64,000 nt of DNA. It comes from Promethearchaeota archaeon. GTDB lineage: Archaea; Asgardarchaeota; Lokiarchaeia; Helarchaeales; RDOG01. The notes beneath the pieces are model-generated. The model saw only the letters and a program-made list of their open reading frames with translations, ran no database searches and had not been told where the DNA came from. Below, in pieces: positions 46,472-55,521 of this stretch. The stretch is taken from assembly GCA_011365055.1 (NCBI GenBank), contig RDOG01000007.1, forward strand, positions 1-64,000, read 5' to 3'. Position numbers and translations under genes: made by a program. The number at the start of each line of letters is the position of its first letter. The first letter of the stretch is position 1.

Positions 46472-47359
46472 ATGAAAGCAAGAATTTATAACCAAAAACT
46501 TATCAAGTCTCTGCGAAAAAGAAATGATATAATGATATCGCAGCATATTTTAAAGTATAAAAGAAAATCTTATAAATTTTTAAGAATTATTTCAAAAAAC
46601 ATCAAACCAATGGATAAAATCATTCTTATCTCTGCGGGAATACACGGTGAGGAAATAGCGGGTCCCATCACGCTTCTTAAATATTCTAATTTAATTCTTG
46701 ATTATATACATAAGAATGGGTTTCGTGCTATAATTTATCCTATTATTAATCCTTTAGGGTTTGAGAAAGGTATAAGATATCAACCTGATACTAAAACTAA
46801 AGATGATGGAGTCGATATCAATAATTTTTTACGCTATATTCTATATGATGGGACTATAACAGATGATCTTAAAGAACAAAACGTATATAAAGAATGGATT
46901 TGGTCCTCAGATGAACGTCTTAAATTGAATCTACCAGAGGAAACGAAACTTCTCCATTTTCTCTTGAAACAAGAACCCTTATATCAAATAGTTGCGGCCA
47001 TCGATCTCCATCAAGATTACATAACAAAAGATGTTCCTCCAGCAGCATATCATTATATTTATGGTGATAGCATGGAATATTCCGAGATCTACCGAAAAAT
47101 AGAGGAGATTACTCCATTACTACGTAATAAATATATTGATGCAGGTTATACTAATGGTGGGATGAAAAGTGATGCTAATGGTTCTTTAATTCGATATGAT
47201 GGTTCTTTATCAGATTTACTTCAAAGATTAGGGGCAAAAAACGTGGTAACTGTTGAAACCACTGGCATAACTCCTTTAAATAAAGCTTGTATGGTTAATC
47301 TTGCTTGGATATTAGGGATAATTGATATAACATCAAATAAATTTGGTTTAGCAAGCTAA
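46472..47359 (+). CDS. M14-family zinc deacylase/carboxypeptidase-like (AstE/AspA type)
   Basis: The 295-aa protein has the Zn-binding HxxE motif in SAGIHGEEIAGP (H58, E61), the third ligand in AAIDLHQDY (H180) and a late VETTG (near 262) that supplies the catalytic Glu. The pattern IYPIINPLGFEKGIRY and VDINNFLR is typical of succinylglutamate desuccinylase/aspartoacylase or small M14 carboxypeptidases. It should hydrolyse an N-acyl amino acid or a peptide C-terminus in the cytoplasm; no signal peptide is present. ATG 46472 has no strong ribosome-binding site. It converges on the acetyltransferase gene with a 15-base gap; an acyl-transfer/deacylation pairing is possible but unproven. Confidence 0.7.
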   Translation: MKARIYNQKLIKSLRKRNDIMISQHILKYKRKSYKFLRIISKNIKPMDKIILISAGIHGEEIAGPITLLKYSNLILDYIHKNGFRAIIYPIINPLGFEKGIRYQPDTKTKDDGVDINNFLRYILYDGTITDDLKEQNVYKEWIWSSDERLKLNLPEETKLLHFLLKQEPLYQIVAAIDLHQDYITKDVPPAAYHYIYGDSMEYSEIYRKIEEITPLLRNKYIDAGYTNGGMKSDANGSLIRYDGSLSDLLQRLGAKNVVTVETTGITPLNKACMVNLAWILGIIDITSNKFGLAS

Positions 47360-47374
47360 AATTCATACTAAATT

Positions 47375-48028
47375 TTATTCGTAAAGGAGTGGTTTTTCCA
47401 TTGCAATTACTCCTTCAATTGCATTGAAATTTTTTAATAACGAACTTTGAAACCTACGTACTTCAGAAAATCCTATTTTTTCATACAAAAAACGTGCTGG
47501 GGCATCTGAAAAAGCAACATCGAGTGTCATGGATCCTAATCTCTTTTTTCGAGTTATTTTTTCTATTTCTTTTAGCATCCTAGTTCCGATACCACGGCGA
47601 TGATATTCGGGTGCAATTGCAAATAGGTTAATATAACAACTATTTTTCCGGAAATTTTCAATAAAAAACCAATACATTGACATAGTTATTCGAATCGTGC
47701 GTCTTAAACCTATTATGGAAGAAGCTCGTAAAAAATGAACGTTCATTTTGAGGAAATTGAAAAAAAATCTGATTAACCGTGGATTTTCAAAATCAAGATT
47801 TGCTGTCCCCACGACCTTCCCGTTATATTTAGCTATCAAAAAATTTTCTAAATGTTGTTTTTCTATTGACCTTTTATAAAAATTAACTAACAATTTCTTT
47901 CCTAATTCATAATGTTTCCCAAAAATATATTTAAATTCACCTTTAAAAGCATCATATATAACTTTAATTGCTTGACCTAATTCTCCCAATCTTGGTTGGC
48001 GAATTTCTAATTCCACTAAAACCCCCAT
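47375..48028 (-). CDS. GNAT-family N-acetyltransferase
   Basis: The 217-aa protein has the GNAT acetyl-CoA site, motif A, in INLFAIAPEYHRRGIGTRML with the R/Q-x-x-G-x-G/A loop as RRGIGT, followed by motif B in LDVAFSDAPARFLYEKIGFS. The N-terminal part includes AKYNGKVVGTANLDF, the usual beta-strand pair. A ~55-residue insert (residues ~90-125, basic and hydrophobic) makes it longer than typical. It transfers an acetyl group to an unknown amine. ATG 48028 is used here, though GTG 48016 is possible. Confidence 0.8.
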   Translation of the reverse strand: MGVLVELEIRQPRLGELGQAIKVIYDAFKGEFKYIFGKHYELGKKLLVNFYKRSIEKQHLENFLIAKYNGKVVGTANLDFENPRLIRFFFNFLKMNVHFLRASSIIGLRRTIRITMSMYWFFIENFRKNSCYINLFAIAPEYHRRGIGTRMLKEIEKITRKKRLGSMTLDVAFSDAPARFLYEKIGFSEVRRFQSSLLKNFNAIEGVIAMEKPLLYE

Positions 48029-48184
48029 CCTTAAAAATTGTACATTTTTAGCTTTTTTTGATAGCGTTATTCAACACATAAGTTGGATCTATCAAGCTAT
48101 GAAAAAGGATAAATGACTATCAAATTTACAAATTTTAATATTAAATAATCAAATAATCCCTTTATTATACTTAAAAATATACAA

Positions 48185-48208
48185 ATTTCTTATATAATAT
48201 TAAGAAAT
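48185..48208. promoter_or_regulatory. 24-bp dyad upstream of the mod-res-mod operon
   Basis: ATTTCTTA (48185-48192) and TAAGAAAT (48201-48208) are perfect inverted repeats around an eight-base spacer. The site is ~150 bases before the first methylase gene, whose probable TATA box is TTTTTATAAATAA at 48313-48325. Such dyads are common operators, and restriction-modification operons are often controlled through one. Chance palindromes are frequent in AT-rich DNA, so confidence is limited. Confidence 0.35.
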
Positions 48209-48359
48209 AGCTCTATTTAAGTTTGATCATTAATATAATGAATGTCTTTGATTAATTGATTAATAAAATGCATTTAAAGTAATTTAAATTGTAAAGAAGA
48301 TTTTTATTTTTTTTTATAAATAATCTTTGTGATATGGTATCTTATGGAGGATTTTTTTA

Positions 48360-50789
48360 GTGAGTAACTCGGAGGAAAAATTTTTTGATGCATTAAAACA
48401 AGTCTATGTTGGGATTGAGATTAAATCGGGGAAATCAGCATATGGTTTTGTTAATTTATTGCGAATTAAAAAACATTACTTCGATTTCATTTCAAAAAAA
48501 TTAAAGGAAGATATAGAAACAGAAATTCTTGATTTTCCTAATTTTAAAGAAGAACTATATGATAAATTATTAAGTTTTTTTAAGCATTATTTTACCCAAT
48601 CAGGTTCTATTTACCTCTATGATACACCATATTCAGATAATATTTATGATAAGGTATACTCTAACAAAGAAGATGTTTCATTATTTTGGAAAACCCATAT
48701 GTTGTATTACGTTAAATCAGATCGAATTTTTAATGATATGGATGTTCAAATTTATGGAATTACATTTTCTTTCGATGCATCTAAATTAGAATATAAAGAA
48801 GCTAATGAAAAAAGAGATATAATCATTTTATTAAATGAAATTAAACCAAATAATAAGATCATTTTTGAAGTTAATTATTCTGAACGGGGAAAAAAAACAA
48901 ATATAGCAGAGATTAAGAAAGAGTTAAAGAAAAATGGTATAAAATTAACTTCTGAAGATATTATACAAGCTGAAATTGCTTTTAAAAAGCAAACAGAAGT
49001 AGATTATTTCATAAATAAAGATGCTCGAAGTTTTTTAAAAGAACAATTTGATTTTTGGCACCATCGTTACATTTTTTCAGATGAATCGGAATTCGATGAA
49101 AAACGAATAAAACAACTTAAAATGCTCAAAAAATTTGCTTACAAGATAATAGACGCAATTGCGGAGTTTGAAGACGAATTAGTCCGTATTTGGAAAAAAC
49201 CAAGATTCGTTTTTAATTCAAATTACGTGATAACGTTAAATAAAATTGCATCAAAAACATCTGGCAATTTATTAATAAAAAAAATCGTGAACCACGATAA
49301 TTTTACATTACAAATTGATGAATGGAGGGAATTAAAACTAATATCAGAGGGATTTACTAGCAAGGAACTATTCAACGGTTCAATTTTGAATGAAAAATAC
49401 GAGTTCTTACCAATAGATACGAAATACTTTGAAAATCTAAAAATGGAAATCCTTTCATTATTTAAGAATTTAGATAATGAATTGGACGGTTGGTTGATCA
49501 AGAGTGAAAATTTTCAAGCACTTAATACGATACTGCCAAAATTTGAGAGGAAAGTAAGAACAATATACATAGATCCTCCTTTCAACAAGGAAACTGAGGC
49601 TGATTATTTTTATTCCGTGAAATTTAAGAATGCAACTTGGTTAACAATCTTAGAAAATAGGTTATCCTTAGCATCTGAACTATTAACGAACAATGGGAGC
49701 ATTTTTGTAAAGTGCGATAATAGAGGAAACATGTTTGTAAGGCTTTTAATGGATGAAATTTTTGGAAGTGAAAATTTTAAAAATGAAATAATAGTAGAAC
49801 GAACAAAAGCAAAACAAAAAATTGAAGGTCGTTTCATAACCCAAAATGAAAGCTTGTTTTTTTACGCTAAAGGTATGAATAATATATTCTATGATATAGA
49901 ACGTCCAATTGATGCAAAATGGTATCCCCTTTTACACTTTCCACGTCCAGATGAAAAACCCAGAACAATTCTAGGAAAGCAATATTATCCACCAATTAAT
50001 CGTAGATGGGCGCTTTCACAAGAGAGAATTAGTGCAATGGAGAATAAAAAAAAGATACGGATAAATGAGAGTTTAAAATATACGGATTGTTTAGGAAATG
50101 AAATTTACGGAATGCCTGAGATTTTATATGATTCAAAAGAAGTGGGAAATATTTGGTTTGACATTCCTGTTTACGCTCAGAAAGAACATTTTCCAACGGA
50201 AAATTCAGAAGAGTTGCTTGAACGTGTTATTATTTCTAGTACTGATGAGGGGGATATCATAATGGATTTTTTCCTAGGATCAGGTACAACGATTGCAACT
50301 GCTCAGAAACTCAAAAGGAGATGGATTGGAATTGAAATGGGCAAGCATTTTTATGACATTATCTTACCAAGGATGAAATTGACTCTTGCTGGGCACGTGT
50401 CAGGTATTTCAAAGAAAAAAAAGGTATATAAGGGAGGATTTTTCAAATATTACAAATTAGAACAATACGAACAAACATTAAGTAAAGCAACCTATAACGA
50501 TTCATCTCCGATTCAAAAGTATGATGAGGACATATATAATCAATACCTTTTTTTAAATGATTTAAAATTATTAAAAACGTTAGACATCGATTATAAACAA
50601 AATAATATAAAATTGAATCTTTCTAAGGTCTATGATAATATAGATATCGCTGAAACATATTCAAATTTAAAGGGTATTTGGATCAAATCAATTTCAAGAG
50701 ATTTTGTAGAATTTGAAAATTGTGAAAAATTAGATTTTACTAATCTTGATTATAAATCATTTAAACCCTTAATCTGGTGGGGCAAATGA
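48360..50789 (+). CDS. Type III-like Mod adenine methyltransferase with long N-terminal domain, copy 1
   Basis: The start is GTG 48360 with GGAGGA eight bases upstream. The C-terminal half (809 aa in all) is a beta-class DNA methyltransferase: motif IV IYIDPPFNKE (D405), a variable target-recognition stretch (~480-600), then the SAM-binding motif DFFLGSGTTIATAQKL (~636). This motif order is that of type III Mod subunits, which make N6-methyladenine. The first ~390 residues are not a methylase; they contain EVDYFINKDARSFLKEQF (~213), which I recall from archaeal Mod-like proteins of unknown N-terminal function. Its last bases overlap the helicase gene in ATGA. A paralogue with a different target-recognition region follows the helicase. 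Confidence 0.85.
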   Translation: MSNSEEKFFDALKQVYVGIEIKSGKSAYGFVNLLRIKKHYFDFISKKLKEDIETEILDFPNFKEELYDKLLSFFKHYFTQSGSIYLYDTPYSDNIYDKVYSNKEDVSLFWKTHMLYYVKSDRIFNDMDVQIYGITFSFDASKLEYKEANEKRDIIILLNEIKPNNKIIFEVNYSERGKKTNIAEIKKELKKNGIKLTSEDIIQAEIAFKKQTEVDYFINKDARSFLKEQFDFWHHRYIFSDESEFDEKRIKQLKMLKKFAYKIIDAIAEFEDELVRIWKKPRFVFNSNYVITLNKIASKTSGNLLIKKIVNHDNFTLQIDEWRELKLISEGFTSKELFNGSILNEKYEFLPIDTKYFENLKMEILSLFKNLDNELDGWLIKSENFQALNTILPKFERKVRTIYIDPPFNKETEADYFYSVKFKNATWLTILENRLSLASELLTNNGSIFVKCDNRGNMFVRLLMDEIFGSENFKNEIIVERTKAKQKIEGRFITQNESLFFYAKGMNNIFYDIERPIDAKWYPLLHFPRPDEKPRTILGKQYYPPINRRWALSQERISAMENKKKIRINESLKYTDCLGNEIYGMPEILYDSKEVGNIWFDIPVYAQKEHFPTENSEELLERVIISSTDEGDIIMDFFLGSGTTIATAQKLKRRWIGIEMGKHFYDIILPRMKLTLAGHVSGISKKKKVYKGGFFKYYKLEQYEQTLSKATYNDSSPIQKYDEDIYNQYLFLNDLKLLKTLDIDYKQNNIKLNLSKVYDNIDIAETYSNLKGIWIKSISRDFVEFENCEKLDFTNLDYKSFKPLIWWGK

Positions 50790-52975
50790 GCGAAGAGATC
50801 TTACTAGCTGGAATACTTGAATCTGTAAGATTTGAGGATTTGCCCATTAGTTGGTTTGATTTTGATCTAAAAACGTTTTCTGACAGATGGAACTTATTTG
50901 AATTCCAACAAGACGCGCTTAGAAATATTATAAAGTGTTTATATTTATATTATTATAAAGATAAAGGTGAAAAATTAGAATTCATTAAAAGATATAAGAA
51001 TATTGGATTAAATGATGATGTTATTCATTATAAAATTACGCCTAACATGGATCCCATGTTGCTCAGTATCATTAATGACCGTTATCCCGTTAAAGATGAC
51101 CGAATATTATTTGAAAATTTTATTAATAGAGCCTCTTTTTGGATGGCAACAGGAAGTGGAAAGACACTCATCATCATCAAACTTATTGAAATTCTAAAAA
51201 AATTAATGAAAAATGGCGAGATCCCCAAAAAAGAAATCTTATTACTTACGCATAGAGATGATTTACTCAATCAATTATATGATACTGTAAAGGAGTTTAA
51301 TAAAAAATCAGTTGAAAGGGATTTTAAAATAGTATTAAAAAATTTAAGGGAATATGAAACCGTAAAAAGACAAAATCAATTGCCAGGATATAATTCTTTT
51401 TCTGTTTTTTATTATAGATCGGATTTATTCCTTGATGACCAAAAAGAGAATAAAATAGATTTCAGAAATTACGAAAATAATGGGAATTGGTATGTGCTCC
51501 TTGATGAAGCTCATAAGGGTGATAAAGAAGATTCGAAAAGACAAATGTATTTTTCTATGATATCACGAAATGGATTTCTTTTCAATTTTTCTGCGACTTT
51601 TGTACAAGAATGGGATTTTATTACAACGGTATTTTATTATACGCTTAAAGATTTTATCCAAAAAGGTCATGGAAAGCATTTATACTTGTTTCAACATTCA
51701 ATTCAAAAATTTAGGCAAATTCAAAACGAGTTTGATAATAGGACAAAACAAAAAATCGTGTTAAAATCTTTAATACTTTTAACTTATCTTAAAAAAAGGG
51801 CAAGGGCTATCAAATCTCAGCTTAATATTGAAAGTCTTACTTCATTTTATCACGAACCCTTGATGATTACATTAGTAAATACTGTTAATTTGAAAAGTTC
51901 ATCAAGTTTTAATGAAGCTATAAAATCGGATTTACGTTTATTTTTCGAAGAAATTGAAAAAATCGCAAGAGGAAATCTTGAGGAAGGCATTTTTTCGGAA
52001 GCTTTGAATGATCTTCTTTTTGAATTTAATATGGATGAAGGACCAAACAAAAAAAATGCATTTTTATTATATGAAGATTCCAAACTTGATGTTGATGAAT
52101 CAATTAAAAAAATCAAATTGAAAGATATCTTAGAAATAATTTATAATGCGGATAAACCTGGAAATATTGAGGTCTTAATAATTCCAAAAACTCAAAGAGA
52201 AGTTGCTTTCAAATTAAAAACTAGCGATAGACCTTTCGCTTTAATAAAAATAGGAAATGCTGTTGATTGGATAAAAGAAAATTTAAAAAATTATGAAATA
52301 AATGAATCTCATCAAGATACAAGCATTTTTGAGCAACTTGAAGATAAAGAAGAAATTAACCTTTTATTAGGTTCACGTGCATTTTATGAGGGTTGGGATT
52401 CAAATAGACCAAATATAATAATGTATATCAATTTAGGGACTAGTAAAGAAGCAAAAAAATTTGTTTTGCAATCTGTTGGTAGAGGTATCAGGATAGAACC
52501 TTTACAAGATCAGAGAAAGCGATTACGAGCTCTTCATGCAATTAAAAATGATAAAGGTTTATATAAAAAAATCGGCGACATCGTTAAACCGATAGAAACT
52601 TTATTCGTTCTTGGTTCAAACAGAAATACTTTACAACAAATTTTTGATGTTTTAAAAGTAGAGAAAAGAATTAGCAAGCCTCAAGAATTAAATGAAAAGA
52701 TTTCTAATAAAGAAGATGACCAAACACTAAAAAAGCGATTTTCAGAGAAATTTTTGATTAAGAAAGAACATATGGAACTTATTTCTAGATATTTTAAAGA
52801 AGTCGATGAAAGAATAATACTAGTTTATCACCAAATAAACCCAGAGTTATTAAATAAAATAAAAAATTCTTTTAATGAACCAGAAAAACATTATAAAATA
52901 ATTGAACATGCTGATTATTCTTCATTTGATAACTTGATAGTGAGAATAAGTCGCCATTACGATCAGAAAAAATAA
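50786..52975 (+). CDS. Type III-like Res SF2 helicase without a visible nuclease domain
   Basis: ATG 50786 overlaps the TGA of the first methylase (ATGA) and has GGTGGGG just upstream; the GTG at 50777 is less likely. The 729-aa protein has SF2 motifs: Walker A MATGSGKT (~120), Walker B/II LLDEAHKGD (~240), III SATF (~268), motif V-like GWDSNRPNIIMYINLG (~536) and VI QSVGRGIRIEP (~561). This is the ATP-driven translocase of type III restriction enzymes. Known Res subunits are roughly 900-1000 aa and end in a PD-(D/E)xK nuclease; here the ~160 residues after motif VI show no such motif. The complex may therefore need another nuclease, or work differently. Confidence 0.8.
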   Translation: MSEEILLAGILESVRFEDLPISWFDFDLKTFSDRWNLFEFQQDALRNIIKCLYLYYYKDKGEKLEFIKRYKNIGLNDDVIHYKITPNMDPMLLSIINDRYPVKDDRILFENFINRASFWMATGSGKTLIIIKLIEILKKLMKNGEIPKKEILLLTHRDDLLNQLYDTVKEFNKKSVERDFKIVLKNLREYETVKRQNQLPGYNSFSVFYYRSDLFLDDQKENKIDFRNYENNGNWYVLLDEAHKGDKEDSKRQMYFSMISRNGFLFNFSATFVQEWDFITTVFYYTLKDFIQKGHGKHLYLFQHSIQKFRQIQNEFDNRTKQKIVLKSLILLTYLKKRARAIKSQLNIESLTSFYHEPLMITLVNTVNLKSSSSFNEAIKSDLRLFFEEIEKIARGNLEEGIFSEALNDLLFEFNMDEGPNKKNAFLLYEDSKLDVDESIKKIKLKDILEIIYNADKPGNIEVLIIPKTQREVAFKLKTSDRPFALIKIGNAVDWIKENLKNYEINESHQDTSIFEQLEDKEEINLLLGSRAFYEGWDSNRPNIIMYINLGTSKEAKKFVLQSVGRGIRIEPLQDQRKRLRALHAIKNDKGLYKKIGDIVKPIETLFVLGSNRNTLQQIFDVLKVEKRISKPQELNEKISNKEDDQTLKKRFSEKFLIKKEHMELISRYFKEVDERIILVYHQINPELLNKIKNSFNEPEKHYKIIEHADYSSFDNLIVRISRHYDQKK

Positions 52976-53009
52976 AAATTTGGAGTAAAAATACGAAAAA
53001 AGGATTGAA

Positions 53010-55493
53010 ATGATAGACTCTGAGAAAAAATTTCACGAAGCATTAAAGAAAATATATATTGGCGTTGAGATTAAAGGCGGAAGATCAAATTATGGTTATA
53101 TAAATTTATTAAGATGGAAAAAAAGCTATTATGATTTAATTTCGAAAGAAATCAAAGAAGATATTGAGAAATTAATCAAAGATTTTCCAGATTTTAAGTA
53201 TGAACTATATGATAAATTATTAAACTTTTTTAATAAGTATTTTAATGAATCAGGTTCGATTTATTTTTACAATACACCTTATATCGAAAATATCTACGAG
53301 AAAGTATACACGAATAATCAAGATGTTAGTTTATTTTGGAAAACTAACATGTTATATTTTGTTAAAAATGACCGTATTTATAATGAAATGACTTTAGAAA
53401 TAGACGGAATTAAATTTTTCTTTGATATTTCTCAACTCGAATATAAAAAAGCAAACGAGAAAAAAGAAGTTTTTTTTAAACTAAAGGAAATAAAAAATGA
53501 TGGAACAATAATTTTCCAAGTGATATATCCTGAAGGCGCTAAAATTATCACAGATTTATCAAAAATGCAAGCACAATTAAAGGATAAAGGTAAAATAGTG
53601 CGAATAGAAACTTTGGATGAAGCTTTTAATTCTTTTAATAAACAAGTAGAAGTTGATTATTTTATTAATAAAGATGCAAGGACCTTTTTAAGAGAACAAT
53701 TCAAATTGTGGCTGTTTCAATATGTTTTTTCTGATGAAACAGAATTTAGCGAAGAAAGAATTAGGCAATTGAAAGTATTACAGGTCATGGCAGGCAAAAT
53801 AATTAATAATATTTCTCAATTTGAAGATGAACTTGTAAAAATATGGAATAAACCAAAATTCGTTTTAAATTCTAATTATGTAATTACATTGGACAGGATT
53901 ATCAAGAAAGGAGGAAAACATTTAATCAAAAAGATATTTAATCATGAGAATTTCAAGGATCAAGAACAGGAATGGATAAATCTCGGTATCCGTGAAGAAA
54001 ACGTAAATAGAGATGAATTATTAGATCTGATGTTAAAAGAAACTTTAACTACGGAAGATAAGGTTCTTCCATTAGATACAAAATATTTTAAGGATTTAGA
54101 ATTAGAAATATTAGCCTTATTTGAAAATTTAGATGAAAATTTAGATGGATGGCTAATAAAAAGTGAAAATTATCAAGCTTTAAACACGATCTTACCTAAA
54201 TTCATGGAAAAAGTCCAATGCATATATATTGATCCCCCTTTCAACAAGGAAGGTGATGCAGATTATTTTTATAATGTCAAATTTAAGGATTCTACTTGGA
54301 TTACCATGTTAGAAAATAGGTTAATTTTAGCGTATGATTTATTGAATGAAACTGGAAGTATTTTTGTTAGGGCAGATTATAATGGAAACATGTATGTGAA
54401 TCTATTATTAAATAATATTTTTGGGAAAGAACATTTCAGGAACGAAATTGCAGTAAAAAGGACAATGACGTTAAAAGGTGAAAGTAGTAAATTCCACACC
54501 GCCTGGGAAACATTATTTTTTTATGAAAAATCAAAGAAGTTAAAATTTTACGGTTTTAAAAAACAGAAACAAAAAAAAGATTGGAAATGGGTAGATATGC
54601 ATTTGCCCGGCTCCCGAAAAGATGAAAATTTATTATTTAGAAATTTCTTTGGAAAAACGATTAAAGCACCGGAGGGAAGACGCTGGACTTTAAGTCAAGC
54701 TGCTATTGATGATGCTATTTCTAAAGATTTAATTAAAATGGATGAAAAAACAAATATGCCAAAATTTCTCAATAAAACTGAAACTTTAGGTTCTAATTGG
54801 ACAGATATTCCTGGATATTCATCTCATATATGGATGTTTACTACGGAAAATTCGGAACCATTATTACAAAGAGTAATTGAATCTTCATCAGATAAAGGTG
54901 ATATCATCCTCGATTTTTTTCTTGGTTCAGGAACAACAGTTGCCACTGCACATAAATTAAAAAGAAAATGGATAGGCATCGAGATGGGTGCACATTTTTT
55001 TGGTTACAATGACAAGAAAGGTAGGATAGGAGGAATTTTACCCAGGATGAAAGAGGTTTTAGCAGCTCGAGGTAGTCATGAACCTTGTGGGATATCAAAA
55101 CAGAGTTCAAGTGGAGATTGGGAAGAAGTTAATTGGGAAGGGGGTGGCTTCTTTAAATATTATGAATTAGAGCAATTTGAAAGAACTTTAAGTAAGACCA
55201 CATATAAGGACTTTAATCCACTTTTGAAATTCGATGAAGATATATACAATAATTATATATTTTTAAAAGATAAAAAATTATTAGAAACTCTCGAAATAAA
55301 TTATGAACAAAATGAAATTAAAATTGAATTAAATAAGTTATTTGAGAATATTGATATACCTGAGACACTTTCAAATTTAAAAGGCTCTAAAATTAAACAA
55401 ATTTTCCAAAATTTTATTGAATTTGAAGATGGACAAAAAATAAATCCAAATCAATTAGATTTTAAGATGATTAAACCTTTGATTTGGTGGTAA
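53010..55493 (+). CDS. Type III-like Mod adenine methyltransferase with long N-terminal domain, copy 2
   Basis: A paralogue (827 aa) of the gene at 48360, collinear along its whole length: EVDYFINKDARTFLREQF (~213), motif IV IYIDPPFNKEGDADYFYNVKF (D408; shown in part), SAM motif DFFLGSGTTVATAHKL (~635). The N-terminal domain and the methylase core are well conserved; the stretch between them and the SAM motif (~485-620) differs (KDWKWVDMHLPGSRKDENLL here against AKWYPLLHFPRPDEKPRT there), as expected for a different DNA target. A ~35-residue extra segment near 690 (GSHEPCGISKQSSSGDWEE) has no match in copy 1. It starts at ATG 53010, 34 bases after the helicase stop. Confidence 0.85.
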   Translation: MIDSEKKFHEALKKIYIGVEIKGGRSNYGYINLLRWKKSYYDLISKEIKEDIEKLIKDFPDFKYELYDKLLNFFNKYFNESGSIYFYNTPYIENIYEKVYTNNQDVSLFWKTNMLYFVKNDRIYNEMTLEIDGIKFFFDISQLEYKKANEKKEVFFKLKEIKNDGTIIFQVIYPEGAKIITDLSKMQAQLKDKGKIVRIETLDEAFNSFNKQVEVDYFINKDARTFLREQFKLWLFQYVFSDETEFSEERIRQLKVLQVMAGKIINNISQFEDELVKIWNKPKFVLNSNYVITLDRIIKKGGKHLIKKIFNHENFKDQEQEWINLGIREENVNRDELLDLMLKETLTTEDKVLPLDTKYFKDLELEILALFENLDENLDGWLIKSENYQALNTILPKFMEKVQCIYIDPPFNKEGDADYFYNVKFKDSTWITMLENRLILAYDLLNETGSIFVRADYNGNMYVNLLLNNIFGKEHFRNEIAVKRTMTLKGESSKFHTAWETLFFYEKSKKLKFYGFKKQKQKKDWKWVDMHLPGSRKDENLLFRNFFGKTIKAPEGRRWTLSQAAIDDAISKDLIKMDEKTNMPKFLNKTETLGSNWTDIPGYSSHIWMFTTENSEPLLQRVIESSSDKGDIILDFFLGSGTTVATAHKLKRKWIGIEMGAHFFGYNDKKGRIGGILPRMKEVLAARGSHEPCGISKQSSSGDWEEVNWEGGGFFKYYELEQFERTLSKTTYKDFNPLLKFDEDIYNNYIFLKDKKLLETLEINYEQNEIKIELNKLFENIDIPETLSNLKGSKIKQIFQNFIEFEDGQKINPNQLDFKMIKPLIWW

Positions 55494-55521
55494 AATAGAA
55501 TCTTAAATTGATTTATTATAT

